From: JAJDBU01 sp046756925
Lineage (GTDB): Bacteria; Nitrospirota; Nitrospiria; SBBL01; JAADHI01
Direction of reading: 5' to 3'
Length of the DNA: 50,657 nucleotides
Assembly (NCBI GenBank): GCA_046756925.1
Contig: JBHHXH010000011.1
Location: forward strand, 1 to 50,657
Of this stretch, positions 25,393 to 32,472 are shown in pieces; positions within the stretch are counted from its first letter, which is position 1; every line of letters begins with the position of its first letter. Both the position numbers and the translations under genes were made by a program. A model generated the notes under the pieces. The model was given only the letters and a program-made list of their open reading frames with translations. It searched no databases and was not told the DNA's origin.

Positions 25393-26529
25393 TCAATTCC
25401 CGCGATACTGACTGACGCCCCCGAAGGTTCCGAACCATTTGTGTCCCTCTCGATCGAATGCGATGGAAAAGACCGTACCAATACCGTCTTTTTGACCGAG
25501 GTTCGAAAACCGCTTTCCGTCAAAACGACTCACTCCGCCGTCGGTCCCGATCCAAAGAGTCCCTTTTGCATCGATCTTGATGGCATGCACCATATTCCCC
25601 GCCAGACCGTCTTTGGTCGAATAACTCGTCCAGGATTTTCCATCGAATCGGGAAAGTCCGCCGCCCAGCGTTCCCACCCAAAGGTGATTCTTGGCGTCGA
25701 CAAGCGATGAGACAATATAATTCGGGTTATACTTCAAAGGTTTTCCACCGCCTTCCTGGTGGTGCCTCGGCGTAAACGGAAGCGATTGCACTTCAGGAGG
25801 CTGGATTGCCTCAACATCCGTTCCCACACCGTCTTCATGGGTATAGCTCCGCCAGTTTTGGCCGTCATAACGGGTCACTCCCCCTTCCGTTCCAAACCAA
25901 AAAACCCCTGTCTGATCTTGACTGAGGGTATAAACCCATTTATCGATGAGGCCGTCTTCGGTGGTGTAGGTCTTAAATGTCTTTCCATCGAAGCGGCTGA
26001 CCCCCTTCCAAGTGGCCACCCACATCACCCCTTTCGGATCGAAGTGGATACCATAAACCCAAAGATCCCCCACCCCTTGTGCATTGCGATACGCTTTCCA
26101 ATCGTCCGCGTAGCTGAGCGCCGATCCGACGCCATAGGGGGTGTAGACCGTCCAACGCCGATCATCGAAGCGGCTTAGACCCCCACCATAAGTACCCACC
26201 CATTTCACCCGATTGGGACCCACCGTAATCGAATGGATCATGTTCGAAAGCAAGCCATCCTTGGTGGTGTAAACCTGCTGCTCCTCCGTGGAAAGGTCAT
26301 AGCGCAAGAGCCCGTTCGAGGTCCCGACCCATAAGACATCCCCTTCGAAAGCCAAGGCGCGGACAATGGAAAAGAGGGAAAAATGGTTCCAAAGCCCTTT
26401 CTGATTCGCCGAGGAGGCTTCTCCTGCTTGAATCGAATGTGGATAAAGGACCGTCTCATGAAAAAGGAGAACGAACATCAAGAGGCAAAGGAAACGCCTC
26501 ATCGCTTTCGCGGGGCTTTGAGGATTCAT
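25393..26529 (-). CDS. Exported seven-bladed regulator-propeller protein
   Basis: Starting at the ATG at 26529 (378 residues), the product has a signal sequence (MRRFLCLLMFVLLFHETVLYPHSIQAGEA) and then a run of Reg_prop repeats. I count seven blades, each with a form of WVGTxGGGLSRFDG: WVGTSNGLLRYD, WVGTYGGGLSRFD, WVATWKGVSRFD, WFGTEGGVTRYD, WVGTLGGGLSRFD, WIGTDGGVSRFD and WFGTFGGVSQYR. Seven blades would close one propeller. Such repeats usually form the sensor part of large hybrid kinases, but here no kinase or DNA-binding part follows, so it is a free periplasmic or secreted propeller. Its ATG overlaps the stop of the YD-repeat gene (ATGA). Confidence 0.82.
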   Translation of the reverse strand: MNPQSPAKAMRRFLCLLMFVLLFHETVLYPHSIQAGEASSANQKGLWNHFSLFSIVRALAFEGDVLWVGTSNGLLRYDLSTEEQQVYTTKDGLLSNMIHSITVGPNRVKWVGTYGGGLSRFDDRRWTVYTPYGVGSALSYADDWKAYRNAQGVGDLWVYGIHFDPKGVMWVATWKGVSRFDGKTFKTYTTEDGLIDKWVYTLSQDQTGVFWFGTEGGVTRYDGQNWRSYTHEDGVGTDVEAIQPPEVQSLPFTPRHHQEGGGKPLKYNPNYIVSSLVDAKNHLWVGTLGGGLSRFDGKSWTSYSTKDGLAGNMVHAIKIDAKGTLWIGTDGGVSRFDGKRFSNLGQKDGIGTVFSIAFDREGHKWFGTFGGVSQYRGN

Positions 26530-27335
26530 TGAGGAAAATAGGTGATCGTGCGATACGTAATCTCGGCCACTGTCGGTCCGGCAGATCCGAATGCTGTCTG
26601 GGTAATCCAATTACCGATCGGATCGTACTCATATTGAAAACGCCGCTTTGAGCTGAGCTTTCCAGAAGCATCGTACTTTGTCTCTTCGACCAAATTTCCC
26701 CGGTCGTCATAGCCAAAGACCGCCCTGAAGTTGAGCATGGTTTTCACCTCTCCGGCTTGTCGGCCTGGGCGCATCAAATAGTAAGATTCTTCAAGCTTCC
26801 TTCCGCTTTTGTTGTAGTCGTAAGTCCACCGAAATTGGTTCTTCGTTTGCTCAAGAAACCGCTTTTCCTCCAAGAGATTTCCCGTCTCATCGTATACAAA
26901 GGTCGTAATGGAGAATAAGTCGCCATTGGGGAAAAATTGTTTCTTTTCGATTACCTTTCGATCACGATCATGGAGATAGGTCCAGTTAAAGGTAACGGCG
27001 CCTTGATAGTCGTATTCGACACCCTCGGATAGATTTCCTTCCGAATCGTAATGAAATACGGATTTAAAATCGAGGGATTTTTCGGTATAAAACTGCTCCT
27101 CTTCGACCCTGTATCCGTTTTTATCATAGTGGGTCTCAAGCCAAGGGATTTTGGGACCTTTCGGAATCCATTGGCTGTCCACTTGTTTTAGTGTTCCGAG
27201 TTCAATTCGGACTTTTTGAACCGGTCCGATCAAAAGTTCCTGAAGCTTTTCGGGTTTGGCGAGAGACCCGGCAAACAGATCGGATTGGGCAAAAGCGCAA
27301 ACAAATCCGATGACGGCAAACAGTTTTTTCATCAA
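26526..27335 (-). CDS. Exported YD/RHS-repeat-like protein of unknown function
   Basis: A 269-residue product with an N-terminal signal peptide (MMKKLFAVIGFVCAFAQSDLFA) followed by tandem units of about 40 residues of the form YDxxGNLxEExxY, for example FHYDSEGNLSEGVEYDYQG, FVYDETGNLLEEKRF, YDYNKSGRKLEESYY and FGYDDRGNLVEETKYDASG. These resemble the short YD repeats of RHS-type and wall-associated proteins, but the protein is much smaller and lacks any toxin end. It is translationally coupled to the seven-bladed propeller gene and lies just beyond the triheme cytochrome genes on the same strand, so the four may form one transcript. Confidence 0.65.
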   Translation of the reverse strand: MMKKLFAVIGFVCAFAQSDLFAGSLAKPEKLQELLIGPVQKVRIELGTLKQVDSQWIPKGPKIPWLETHYDKNGYRVEEEQFYTEKSLDFKSVFHYDSEGNLSEGVEYDYQGAVTFNWTYLHDRDRKVIEKKQFFPNGDLFSITTFVYDETGNLLEEKRFLEQTKNQFRWTYDYNKSGRKLEESYYLMRPGRQAGEVKTMLNFRAVFGYDDRGNLVEETKYDASGKLSSKRRFQYEYDPIGNWITQTAFGSAGPTVAEITYRTITYFPQ

Positions 27336-27441
27336 TGATTTGAAAGATACACGGAGAAAAGGGACACCCTATCCTGGAAGCCTCCGCTGCGGGACCGAAT
27401 AAGGGGATTGAAAATCGAGAAAAATAACGCGACGCGCCTTC

Positions 27442-28134
27442 TTATTCCTTCGGCTTGACATGACAACGCGTGCAATTTGCAATTGGAAAAGCGACACGTC
27501 CATGACACCGGCCGCAAAATTCGCCGTTGACGATCTTGACCATCGATATCGGGTTCCCGCCCTTCTTCATCATGAAAATACCGGGATGGCAATTCCCACA
27601 ATCGAGCCAAAAGGTATGCGGAAAATGCGGAAAGACCACGTTCGGCATCGATCCGACCGCGGGAATTTCAACGTCCAGGTTAAAAGGCGGGACATGCGGT
27701 TTCGACAAATCGAGTGATTCATGTGGATTGATTTTGTTTTCTTTAAATGCCTTGACCCAGTCTTCCACGCCGGTCGCTTCCTTCGGGATGCTTTCCATCA
27801 CGACAACCGGATTGGTGTTTTCTTTATTAAAAGGAGCACCTGGGGTCGGCAGTTTGGTCGGGTCTTCAAACTCCGGAAGAACGGTCACGGGAGGCGGCGC
27901 GACAAGGGAAGGGGCCCCTTGGGTTTTCGCTTTTTGCTTTAACTCCTCTTCTTGTATTTGGACTGGGGCTTTCGCCTGGGCAACCACTGCATCCGTATCC
28001 GAAGCCGCCGGTGCCGAAGTCACCGGTTCGCTCTTTGCCTGCCGGGCGCAAGCGTATACCGAGAACAAGGATAACAGCGTTAACACAAACACGGTGGTAA
28101 TGGCTTTCTTTCGTCGCTCTGCTGCCCAGGTCAT
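27442..28134 (-). CDS. Triheme c7-type cytochrome with long Ala/Pro-rich N-terminal region
   Basis: A 230-residue exported c-type cytochrome. A basic N-terminus and hydrophobic stretch (AITTVFVLTLLSLFSVYACA) form a signal, possibly with lipid-acceptor Cys29, although Tyr at -2 makes a poor lipobox. An Ala/Pro/Gln-rich linker to about residue 110 follows. The C-terminal domain has VVFPHFPH and three CxxCH sites at C179 (CGNCH), C207 (CGRCH) and C221 (CTRCH). A strong AGGAGGG five bases before the ATG at 28134 sets the start. The haem domain is closely related to that of the gene just upstream. Confidence 0.88.
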   Translation of the reverse strand: MTWAAERRKKAITTVFVLTLLSLFSVYACARQAKSEPVTSAPAASDTDAVVAQAKAPVQIQEEELKQKAKTQGAPSLVAPPPVTVLPEFEDPTKLPTPGAPFNKENTNPVVVMESIPKEATGVEDWVKAFKENKINPHESLDLSKPHVPPFNLDVEIPAVGSMPNVVFPHFPHTFWLDCGNCHPGIFMMKKGGNPISMVKIVNGEFCGRCHGRVAFPIANCTRCHVKPKE

Positions 28135-28144
28135 AAAAACCCTC

Positions 28145-28516
28145 CTAGTTTGGGAACCCTTCCAACACACCTGTCTTCATTCCGGGGACGCCGGAGTGAC
28201 ACCGGGCGCATTCGATCGGCTTCCACGAGATGGTGCCGTTGTGACATTTTCCGCAGAACTGTCCATCGACGATGATCTTTTTCATATCGATATCGTTCGC
28301 GCCGGACCGCATCTCGAATATCGCCGGGTGACAAACTTTACACTTAAACTCAGCCCTGTGATACCAGTGGGGAAAGACAACCGGCGGCATCCCTCTTTTT
28401 TCCGCCTTGTTGTTTAAAATCATGTCCCCAAAATACCCCGATACACGATCTCCTACAAACAAGGACGATAAGAGAAGCGACACGCCCAACAAGACGCCGA
28501 TCCGTACCTTTTTCAT
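28145..28516 (-). CDS. Triheme c7-type cytochrome
   Basis: Small periplasmic c-type cytochrome of 123 residues with a cleavable signal peptide (MKKVRIGVLLGVSLLLSSLFVG). It has VVFPHWYH, giving candidate distal haem ligands, and three CxxCH sites at C59 (CKVCH), C88 (CGKCH) and C103 (CARCH). Spacing resembles c7/c3-type periplasmic electron carriers such as Geobacter PpcA-like proteins, but the PHxxH...CHPxIFxM pattern marks its own subfamily. The start has a GGGAGG ribosome site. It is the first gene of the leftward transcript, diverging from the large cytochrome/barrel operon. Confidence 0.9.
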   Translation of the reverse strand: MKKVRIGVLLGVSLLLSSLFVGDRVSGYFGDMILNNKAEKRGMPPVVFPHWYHRAEFKCKVCHPAIFEMRSGANDIDMKKIIVDGQFCGKCHNGTISWKPIECARCHSGVPGMKTGVLEGFPN

Positions 28517-28642
28517 TATTCCTCCCTGGCCAATATGAAAAGTAGGGGGATGAGTACCACACCTATTTATAATTTGTCAACAAATTTTTTCTAATACAAT
28601 CCACACTGACGTCTGCGAACATGAAGAGAACCGCTTTTTTCC

Positions 28643-28670
28643 TTGACAAAAATAAAAAAAAATTTATAGT
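28643..28670 (+). promoter_or_regulatory. Near-consensus sigma-70 promoter of the cytochrome/barrel operon
   Basis: TTGACA at 28643-28648 and TATAGT at 28665-28670, with a 16-base A/T-rich spacer. Transcription should start near 28677, at an AGATATCT palindrome (28676-28683) that could be an operator. This is about 75 bases upstream of the first cytochrome gene. Confidence 0.75.
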
Positions 28671-28693
28671 AACCCAGATATCTTTGGATTTTT

Positions 28694-28756
28694 ATGCCTT
28701 TTTTCGGGATATGTTTTTTGTGCGATCCCCCAATGCCGCCGGAGGTGATCGATTAG
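28694..28756 (+). CDS. Possible 20-codon leader ORF
   Basis: ATG at 28694 opens a short frame (MPFFGICFLCDPPMPPEVID) that ends in TAG at 28754-28756, overlapping the proposed ATT start of the cytochrome gene. It has no good ribosome site of its own. If translated, it could couple ribosomes onto the cytochrome start; it may equally be chance. Confidence 0.25.
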   Translation: MPFFGICFLCDPPMPPEVID

Positions 28757-29579
28757 ATTCCAGCGATCGAAGTACAAGATATCACGTTTTTATTTAGTCG
28801 CCTTGGGCATCACGGCAGGCCTCGTTTTGCTGGTGTCCGTCACGGCGAAGGGCGGCTCCATCGTTCGTTCGAGGCACGACCTTTCGGCATTGAACTGGCG
28901 GGGATATCAAGCCGAAACCGGCCCGATGCAACAGGGTACATTCAGCGACTATCGGGAAACCTGTGTTTATTGCCACACGCCGCACAACAGCAGCAGTTAC
29001 GCACCGCTATGGAACCGTGAACTGCCCAAAGAACGGGAATACCAAATGTATTCCAGCCCCAATTTCGATTCGAAACTGCCCAAGGCGCCCGACGGCATTT
29101 CGCTGGCCTGTCTCTCTTGTCACGACGGCTCTGTCGCGGTCGATTCCGTACTGAAGCCGCCCCGTTTTCACAATATTGTCGAAGTCGGCGTCAAACACCG
29201 CATGACCCTAGAAGGTGAACCCGGTTCCGACGCTTGTTCGAAATGCCATAATCGCACGGAGGGTGCCTATGGCGGTATCTCCGGCGCACATGATGCCACC
29301 CTTCGATATTTCACCAAAGACCTGCGGGACGATCATGCCTTTTCCATGACCTTTCCGACGCTCGACCTCGATCCACAGTTTAATCAACCCATGATCTTAA
29401 AGACCGACGGCGGGAGAATGTTTCCCAACGGCATCCAGACCTTCGAGGGAGACAAGGTCCAATGTGCGTCCTGCCACGACATACACAGTCCGGACGAAAA
29501 AAACCTGGAGGGACGCGATCCCTTCCTGAGAACGTCCAACAGAGGCAGCGCGCTTTGCCTGACATGCCATCAAAAATAG
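28752..29579 (+). CDS. Pentaheme c-type cytochrome
   Basis: Exported multihaem cytochrome with five CxxCH sites: CVYCH, CLSCH, CSKCH, CASCH and CLTCH. The first is followed by TPH, and the frame has APLWNRELP-like and LACLSCHDGSVAV segments shared with the other two large cytochromes of the cluster. No ATG fits the N-terminus. A TTG at 28803 lacks both a ribosome site and a basic n-region. The ATT at 28752 lies just after GGAGGTGATC, a perfect match to the 16S anti-Shine-Dalgarno sequence, and yields a proper signal (RFQRSKYKISRFYLVALGITAGLVL, shown in part). I therefore propose ATT initiation, 275 residues. First gene of the rightward operon. Confidence 0.85.
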   Translation: MRFQRSKYKISRFYLVALGITAGLVLLVSVTAKGGSIVRSRHDLSALNWRGYQAETGPMQQGTFSDYRETCVYCHTPHNSSSYAPLWNRELPKEREYQMYSSPNFDSKLPKAPDGISLACLSCHDGSVAVDSVLKPPRFHNIVEVGVKHRMTLEGEPGSDACSKCHNRTEGAYGGISGAHDATLRYFTKDLRDDHAFSMTFPTLDLDPQFNQPMILKTDGGRMFPNGIQTFEGDKVQCASCHDIHSPDEKNLEGRDPFLRTSNRGSALCLTCHQK

Positions 29580-29591
29580 GAGAAGGTGTCC

Positions 29592-30740
29592 TTGAAGCTG
29601 TCGTTAATAGATAAGAAAAGGATCGTTATTTCGATCTTGCTGCTCAGCCTGTCGGCGGGTTGCGGCGGGAAGAAAACCCTTTCCGAACCGGGGCTCGTGT
29701 GGCCGCCGCCGCCGGAGCCGCCTCGGATTCGATTCGTCAAAACCATTTCTTCTTCTGAAGACGTCCAAAAAAAAGGGTGGAAGGAACACCTGAGGGAATT
29801 CCTGTTTGATGAATCGTCGACGGCCCGTCTCGTGAAGCCGTATGCCCTCTTCGCCACCCGGGACGGACGTCTCTATGTAGCCGATTCGGGCTGGAGGAAG
29901 GTATTGGTCTTTGACGAAAACCGGGAACAATTTTCAATGCTCGGGGTGGACGGCCCCGGCGCACTGGCCGCGCCGCTGGGTGTCACGGCCGACAACGAAG
30001 GGCGTGTTTACGTCACCGATACCATTCTACGAAAGTGCCTGGTCTACGATGAGAACGGAAAACATCTTTTCAGTATGGGCGATCTGAATCGAATGGAACG
30101 GCCGGTCGGTATCGCTGTCAACAATGCTTTGCGCCGCGTTTATATCGTCGATACCCGAAAACACAAGGCTTTTGTATTCGACTTCGAAGGCAAATTTCTC
30201 TTTGAGTTCGGGCAGCGCGGCACCGGAGACGGCGAATTCAATTTCCCTTCCAACCTCTTTATCGATAAGGCAGGGAAGGTCTACATCACAGACATGAACT
30301 TTCGGGTTCAAATCTTCGATGCGGATGGAAAGTTTCTTTCCAAATTCGGCAGTGTCGGCACCGGCTTCGGCCAATTTTCGCTTCCAAAGGGAGTCGGGGT
30401 GGACTCCAAGGGACATATCTATGTCGTGGATTCCCGGTTTAACAACGTTCAAATCTTCGATCAAACCGGGCGCCTCCTCCTGTTCTTCGGTGAATTCGGT
30501 GGAAGGAAGGGGCAGTTTTGGTTGCCGGCGGGTTTGACCATCGATCATCAAGACCGCATCTATATCGCCGACCAATATAATCATCGGGTGAATATCTTTC
30601 AATATCTCGAACCGGAGGAAACGGCGCCCCCTTCATCGCCTGCGATGGAGGACAAAAAAGACAAGCCCACAACCCCCGATCAAGAAAAAGCAAACCAGCC
30701 GTTTCGGTTTTTTGAACAGGGAGCGGACACTCCAAAATGA
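29592..30740 (+). CDS. Six-bladed NHL-repeat propeller lipoprotein (copy 1)
   Basis: Predicted envelope lipoprotein of 382 residues. The signal ends in lipobox SLSAGC (Cys24), followed by the family segment WPPPPEPPRIRFVKTI. Six NHL blades follow, each with a form of GRVYVTDxxxxKVxVFDxxGKFLxxFG, ending with DRIYIADQYNHRVNIFQ, and then a charged Pro-rich tail of about 45 residues. TTG at 29592 is preferred, since AGGAG lies 9 bases upstream; GTG at 29586 is too close to it. NHL propellers of this type recur beside multihaem cytochromes in Geobacter and Nitrospirota. Its last codons overlap the next cytochrome gene (ATGA). Confidence 0.88.
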   Translation: MKLSLIDKKRIVISILLLSLSAGCGGKKTLSEPGLVWPPPPEPPRIRFVKTISSSEDVQKKGWKEHLREFLFDESSTARLVKPYALFATRDGRLYVADSGWRKVLVFDENREQFSMLGVDGPGALAAPLGVTADNEGRVYVTDTILRKCLVYDENGKHLFSMGDLNRMERPVGIAVNNALRRVYIVDTRKHKAFVFDFEGKFLFEFGQRGTGDGEFNFPSNLFIDKAGKVYITDMNFRVQIFDADGKFLSKFGSVGTGFGQFSLPKGVGVDSKGHIYVVDSRFNNVQIFDQTGRLLLFFGEFGGRKGQFWLPAGLTIDHQDRIYIADQYNHRVNIFQYLEPEETAPPSSPAMEDKKDKPTTPDQEKANQPFRFFEQGADTPK

Positions 30741-31837
30741 CTGGCGTTATGTTCAAAACCGTGTCGATCGGTGCATTGATCATCTCCCTTGTAATCTGCA
30801 TCTCCTCCGAAAAAATAAATGCTTCCGAAGATGTTCGCCATACGAAACACAACCTTGCCGTCAACCCCGATATTCTGGCCGGTGAAGGCAACGATTTTCG
30901 ACCGGGAGACTTGACCTCGCTTCGGGGCGCCCGGAACCCCGGCATCCGGGGCATTGAGGGAGATATTCGTCTCAACGAAGAGGTTTGCATCTTCTGTCAC
31001 ACGCCGCACGGTGGACGCAGCAATGTGGATGGCGTCACGGGGATCGCGCCGCTATGGAACCGGCGGCTTTCCAACCCCATGGCTTTTACGCCTTATACCA
31101 GCCCCCATTTCGACGCACAGGATCTCCTCGGGACGCCCGGGAGACCGAAAGGCGTCTCGCTGGCCTGTCTTTCCTGCCACGATGGCGCTGTGGCCTTCGA
31201 CGCCTTGATCAACAGCTCCGGATCCGGCGGATTCTTTCAAGACAACAGAACCATGAGCGGTCCCGGCGGCAGCATCGGCATGGGATTCTCCGGGCCGGCG
31301 GTGGATGCTGCAAATAGTTTTCGGGAAGGCCTGCGGGACAGCGAATCCGGCGGCTTTATCTTTTTCGACCGCTTTGGAGGCGGCCCGAATGCCTCTTTCG
31401 GTTCGGAGCCTTTTCCCAACCTCGGCCTCGATCTGCGCGACGACCACCCTGTCAGCATGGAAATACCACGGACCGATCCACAGTTTCGAGAAATATTAAC
31501 CAATATCACGACCAAAGGGGGACGCATCCCCGGCTCTGGAGAGGTGATGTGGATCGACCGGGATCCCAACGGCGCCTTTTTGCCGCTTGATAAAAGAGAC
31601 CGAATCCGGGCCTACCCCTCGGATCCAAGCCGCCCGGACGCCCCCTACATCGAATGCGCTTCGTGCCACAATCCGCATGATGCCAGTCGGCCCGGCGGTC
31701 AACCGGCAATGTCCGAACCGGTCAATGCCTTTACCATCAACAATTCGCTTTTTCTCAGAATGGCCTCCCGGCCCGGCGCCAATTCGCAAGACCGGAACGA
31801 AAGGAGCCTCGTCTGTTTGAGCTGTCATAAAAAGTGA
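30737..31837 (+). CDS. Tetraheme c-type cytochrome
   Basis: Exported 366-residue cytochrome with a signal sequence (VSIGALIISLVICISSEKINA) and four CxxCH sites: CIFCH at residue 84, followed by TPHG, then CLSCH in SLACLSCHDGAVAF, CASCH in IECASCHNPHD, and CLSCH at the C-terminus (LVCLSCHKK). The spacing between haems 2 and 3 is long, with a Gly-rich segment (INSSGSGGF) and LDLRDDHPVSM. The whole protein aligns with the first third of the 12-haem cytochrome downstream. Start and stop overlap neighbours by four bases on both sides, indicating a tightly coupled operon. Confidence 0.92.
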   Translation: MTGVMFKTVSIGALIISLVICISSEKINASEDVRHTKHNLAVNPDILAGEGNDFRPGDLTSLRGARNPGIRGIEGDIRLNEEVCIFCHTPHGGRSNVDGVTGIAPLWNRRLSNPMAFTPYTSPHFDAQDLLGTPGRPKGVSLACLSCHDGAVAFDALINSSGSGGFFQDNRTMSGPGGSIGMGFSGPAVDAANSFREGLRDSESGGFIFFDRFGGGPNASFGSEPFPNLGLDLRDDHPVSMEIPRTDPQFREILTNITTKGGRIPGSGEVMWIDRDPNGAFLPLDKRDRIRAYPSDPSRPDAPYIECASCHNPHDASRPGGQPAMSEPVNAFTINNSLFLRMASRPGANSQDRNERSLVCLSCHKK

Positions 31838-32400
31838 ACAAAAGGATCGAAAGGATGCCGAAGTTTTTCCAATCTATCGCTTTCACATTGTTGCCCTATG
31901 TATTCGTCACGGCGATCGCGACCCCAAGGGTAGAGGGCGCGACACTTGCGGAGGTCAACCACGTGCCTATTACGGATACGGCCTTAAACGATGCGATGGA
32001 CGCCTATCTTCAGAAAATCGGCCACCGCAAACTTTCCATTTCCAGAATGGATACCCTAAAGAAGGAGATCCTAAAAAGACTCATCGAAGAAGAACTCCTT
32101 TATCAGGAAGCCTTGAAAACGGGATTGGCCGTCACGGACGAAGAAATAGAAGCGGGGCTACTGGAAATTCGCAGCCGTTTCCCGAACAACGAGGCCTTTG
32201 AAACGGCCTTGTCAAAGGAGGTCTTGACCCTCGACAAAATCCGAAAAGGCGTCGAAAGGTCCTTACTGGTGAATAAAACATGGCGTTCCTTTGCCGACAT
32301 GACGGAAACCAAACGTTCCGCAAGGCTGCGAGAGATCACGAAAAACGCAGACATTCAAATCAATGCAAACGCTTTAGGAGAACCATTCGTCAATAACTGA
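31834..32400 (+). CDS. SurA-N-like periplasmic chaperone without PPIase domain
   Basis: A 188-residue exported protein. After a signal peptide (MPKFFQSIAFTLLPYVFVTAIA) comes the SurA N-terminal pattern: EVNHVPITDTALNDAMDAYL, LKKEILKRLIEEELLYQEALK, and DEEIEAGLLEIRSRFPNNEAFETAL. No parvulin domain follows, unlike full SurA or PpiD. Start is either GTG at 31834, overlapping the previous stop, or ATG at 31855, which has AAAAGG 9 bases upstream. Lying just before an outer-membrane barrel gene, it probably escorts that barrel or the cytochromes. Prolyl-isomerase-type genes are also found in Geobacter extracellular cytochrome clusters. Confidence 0.82.
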   Translation: MNKRIERMPKFFQSIAFTLLPYVFVTAIATPRVEGATLAEVNHVPITDTALNDAMDAYLQKIGHRKLSISRMDTLKKEILKRLIEEELLYQEALKTGLAVTDEEIEAGLLEIRSRFPNNEAFETALSKEVLTLDKIRKGVERSLLVNKTWRSFADMTETKRSARLREITKNADIQINANALGEPFVNN

Positions 32401-32472
32401 TTTTTTGAGAATCGACAAGGAAATCGCTTTGCGTTTTCCGGCACGGCTTGCGTTACCATTTGAGGAGGCGGT

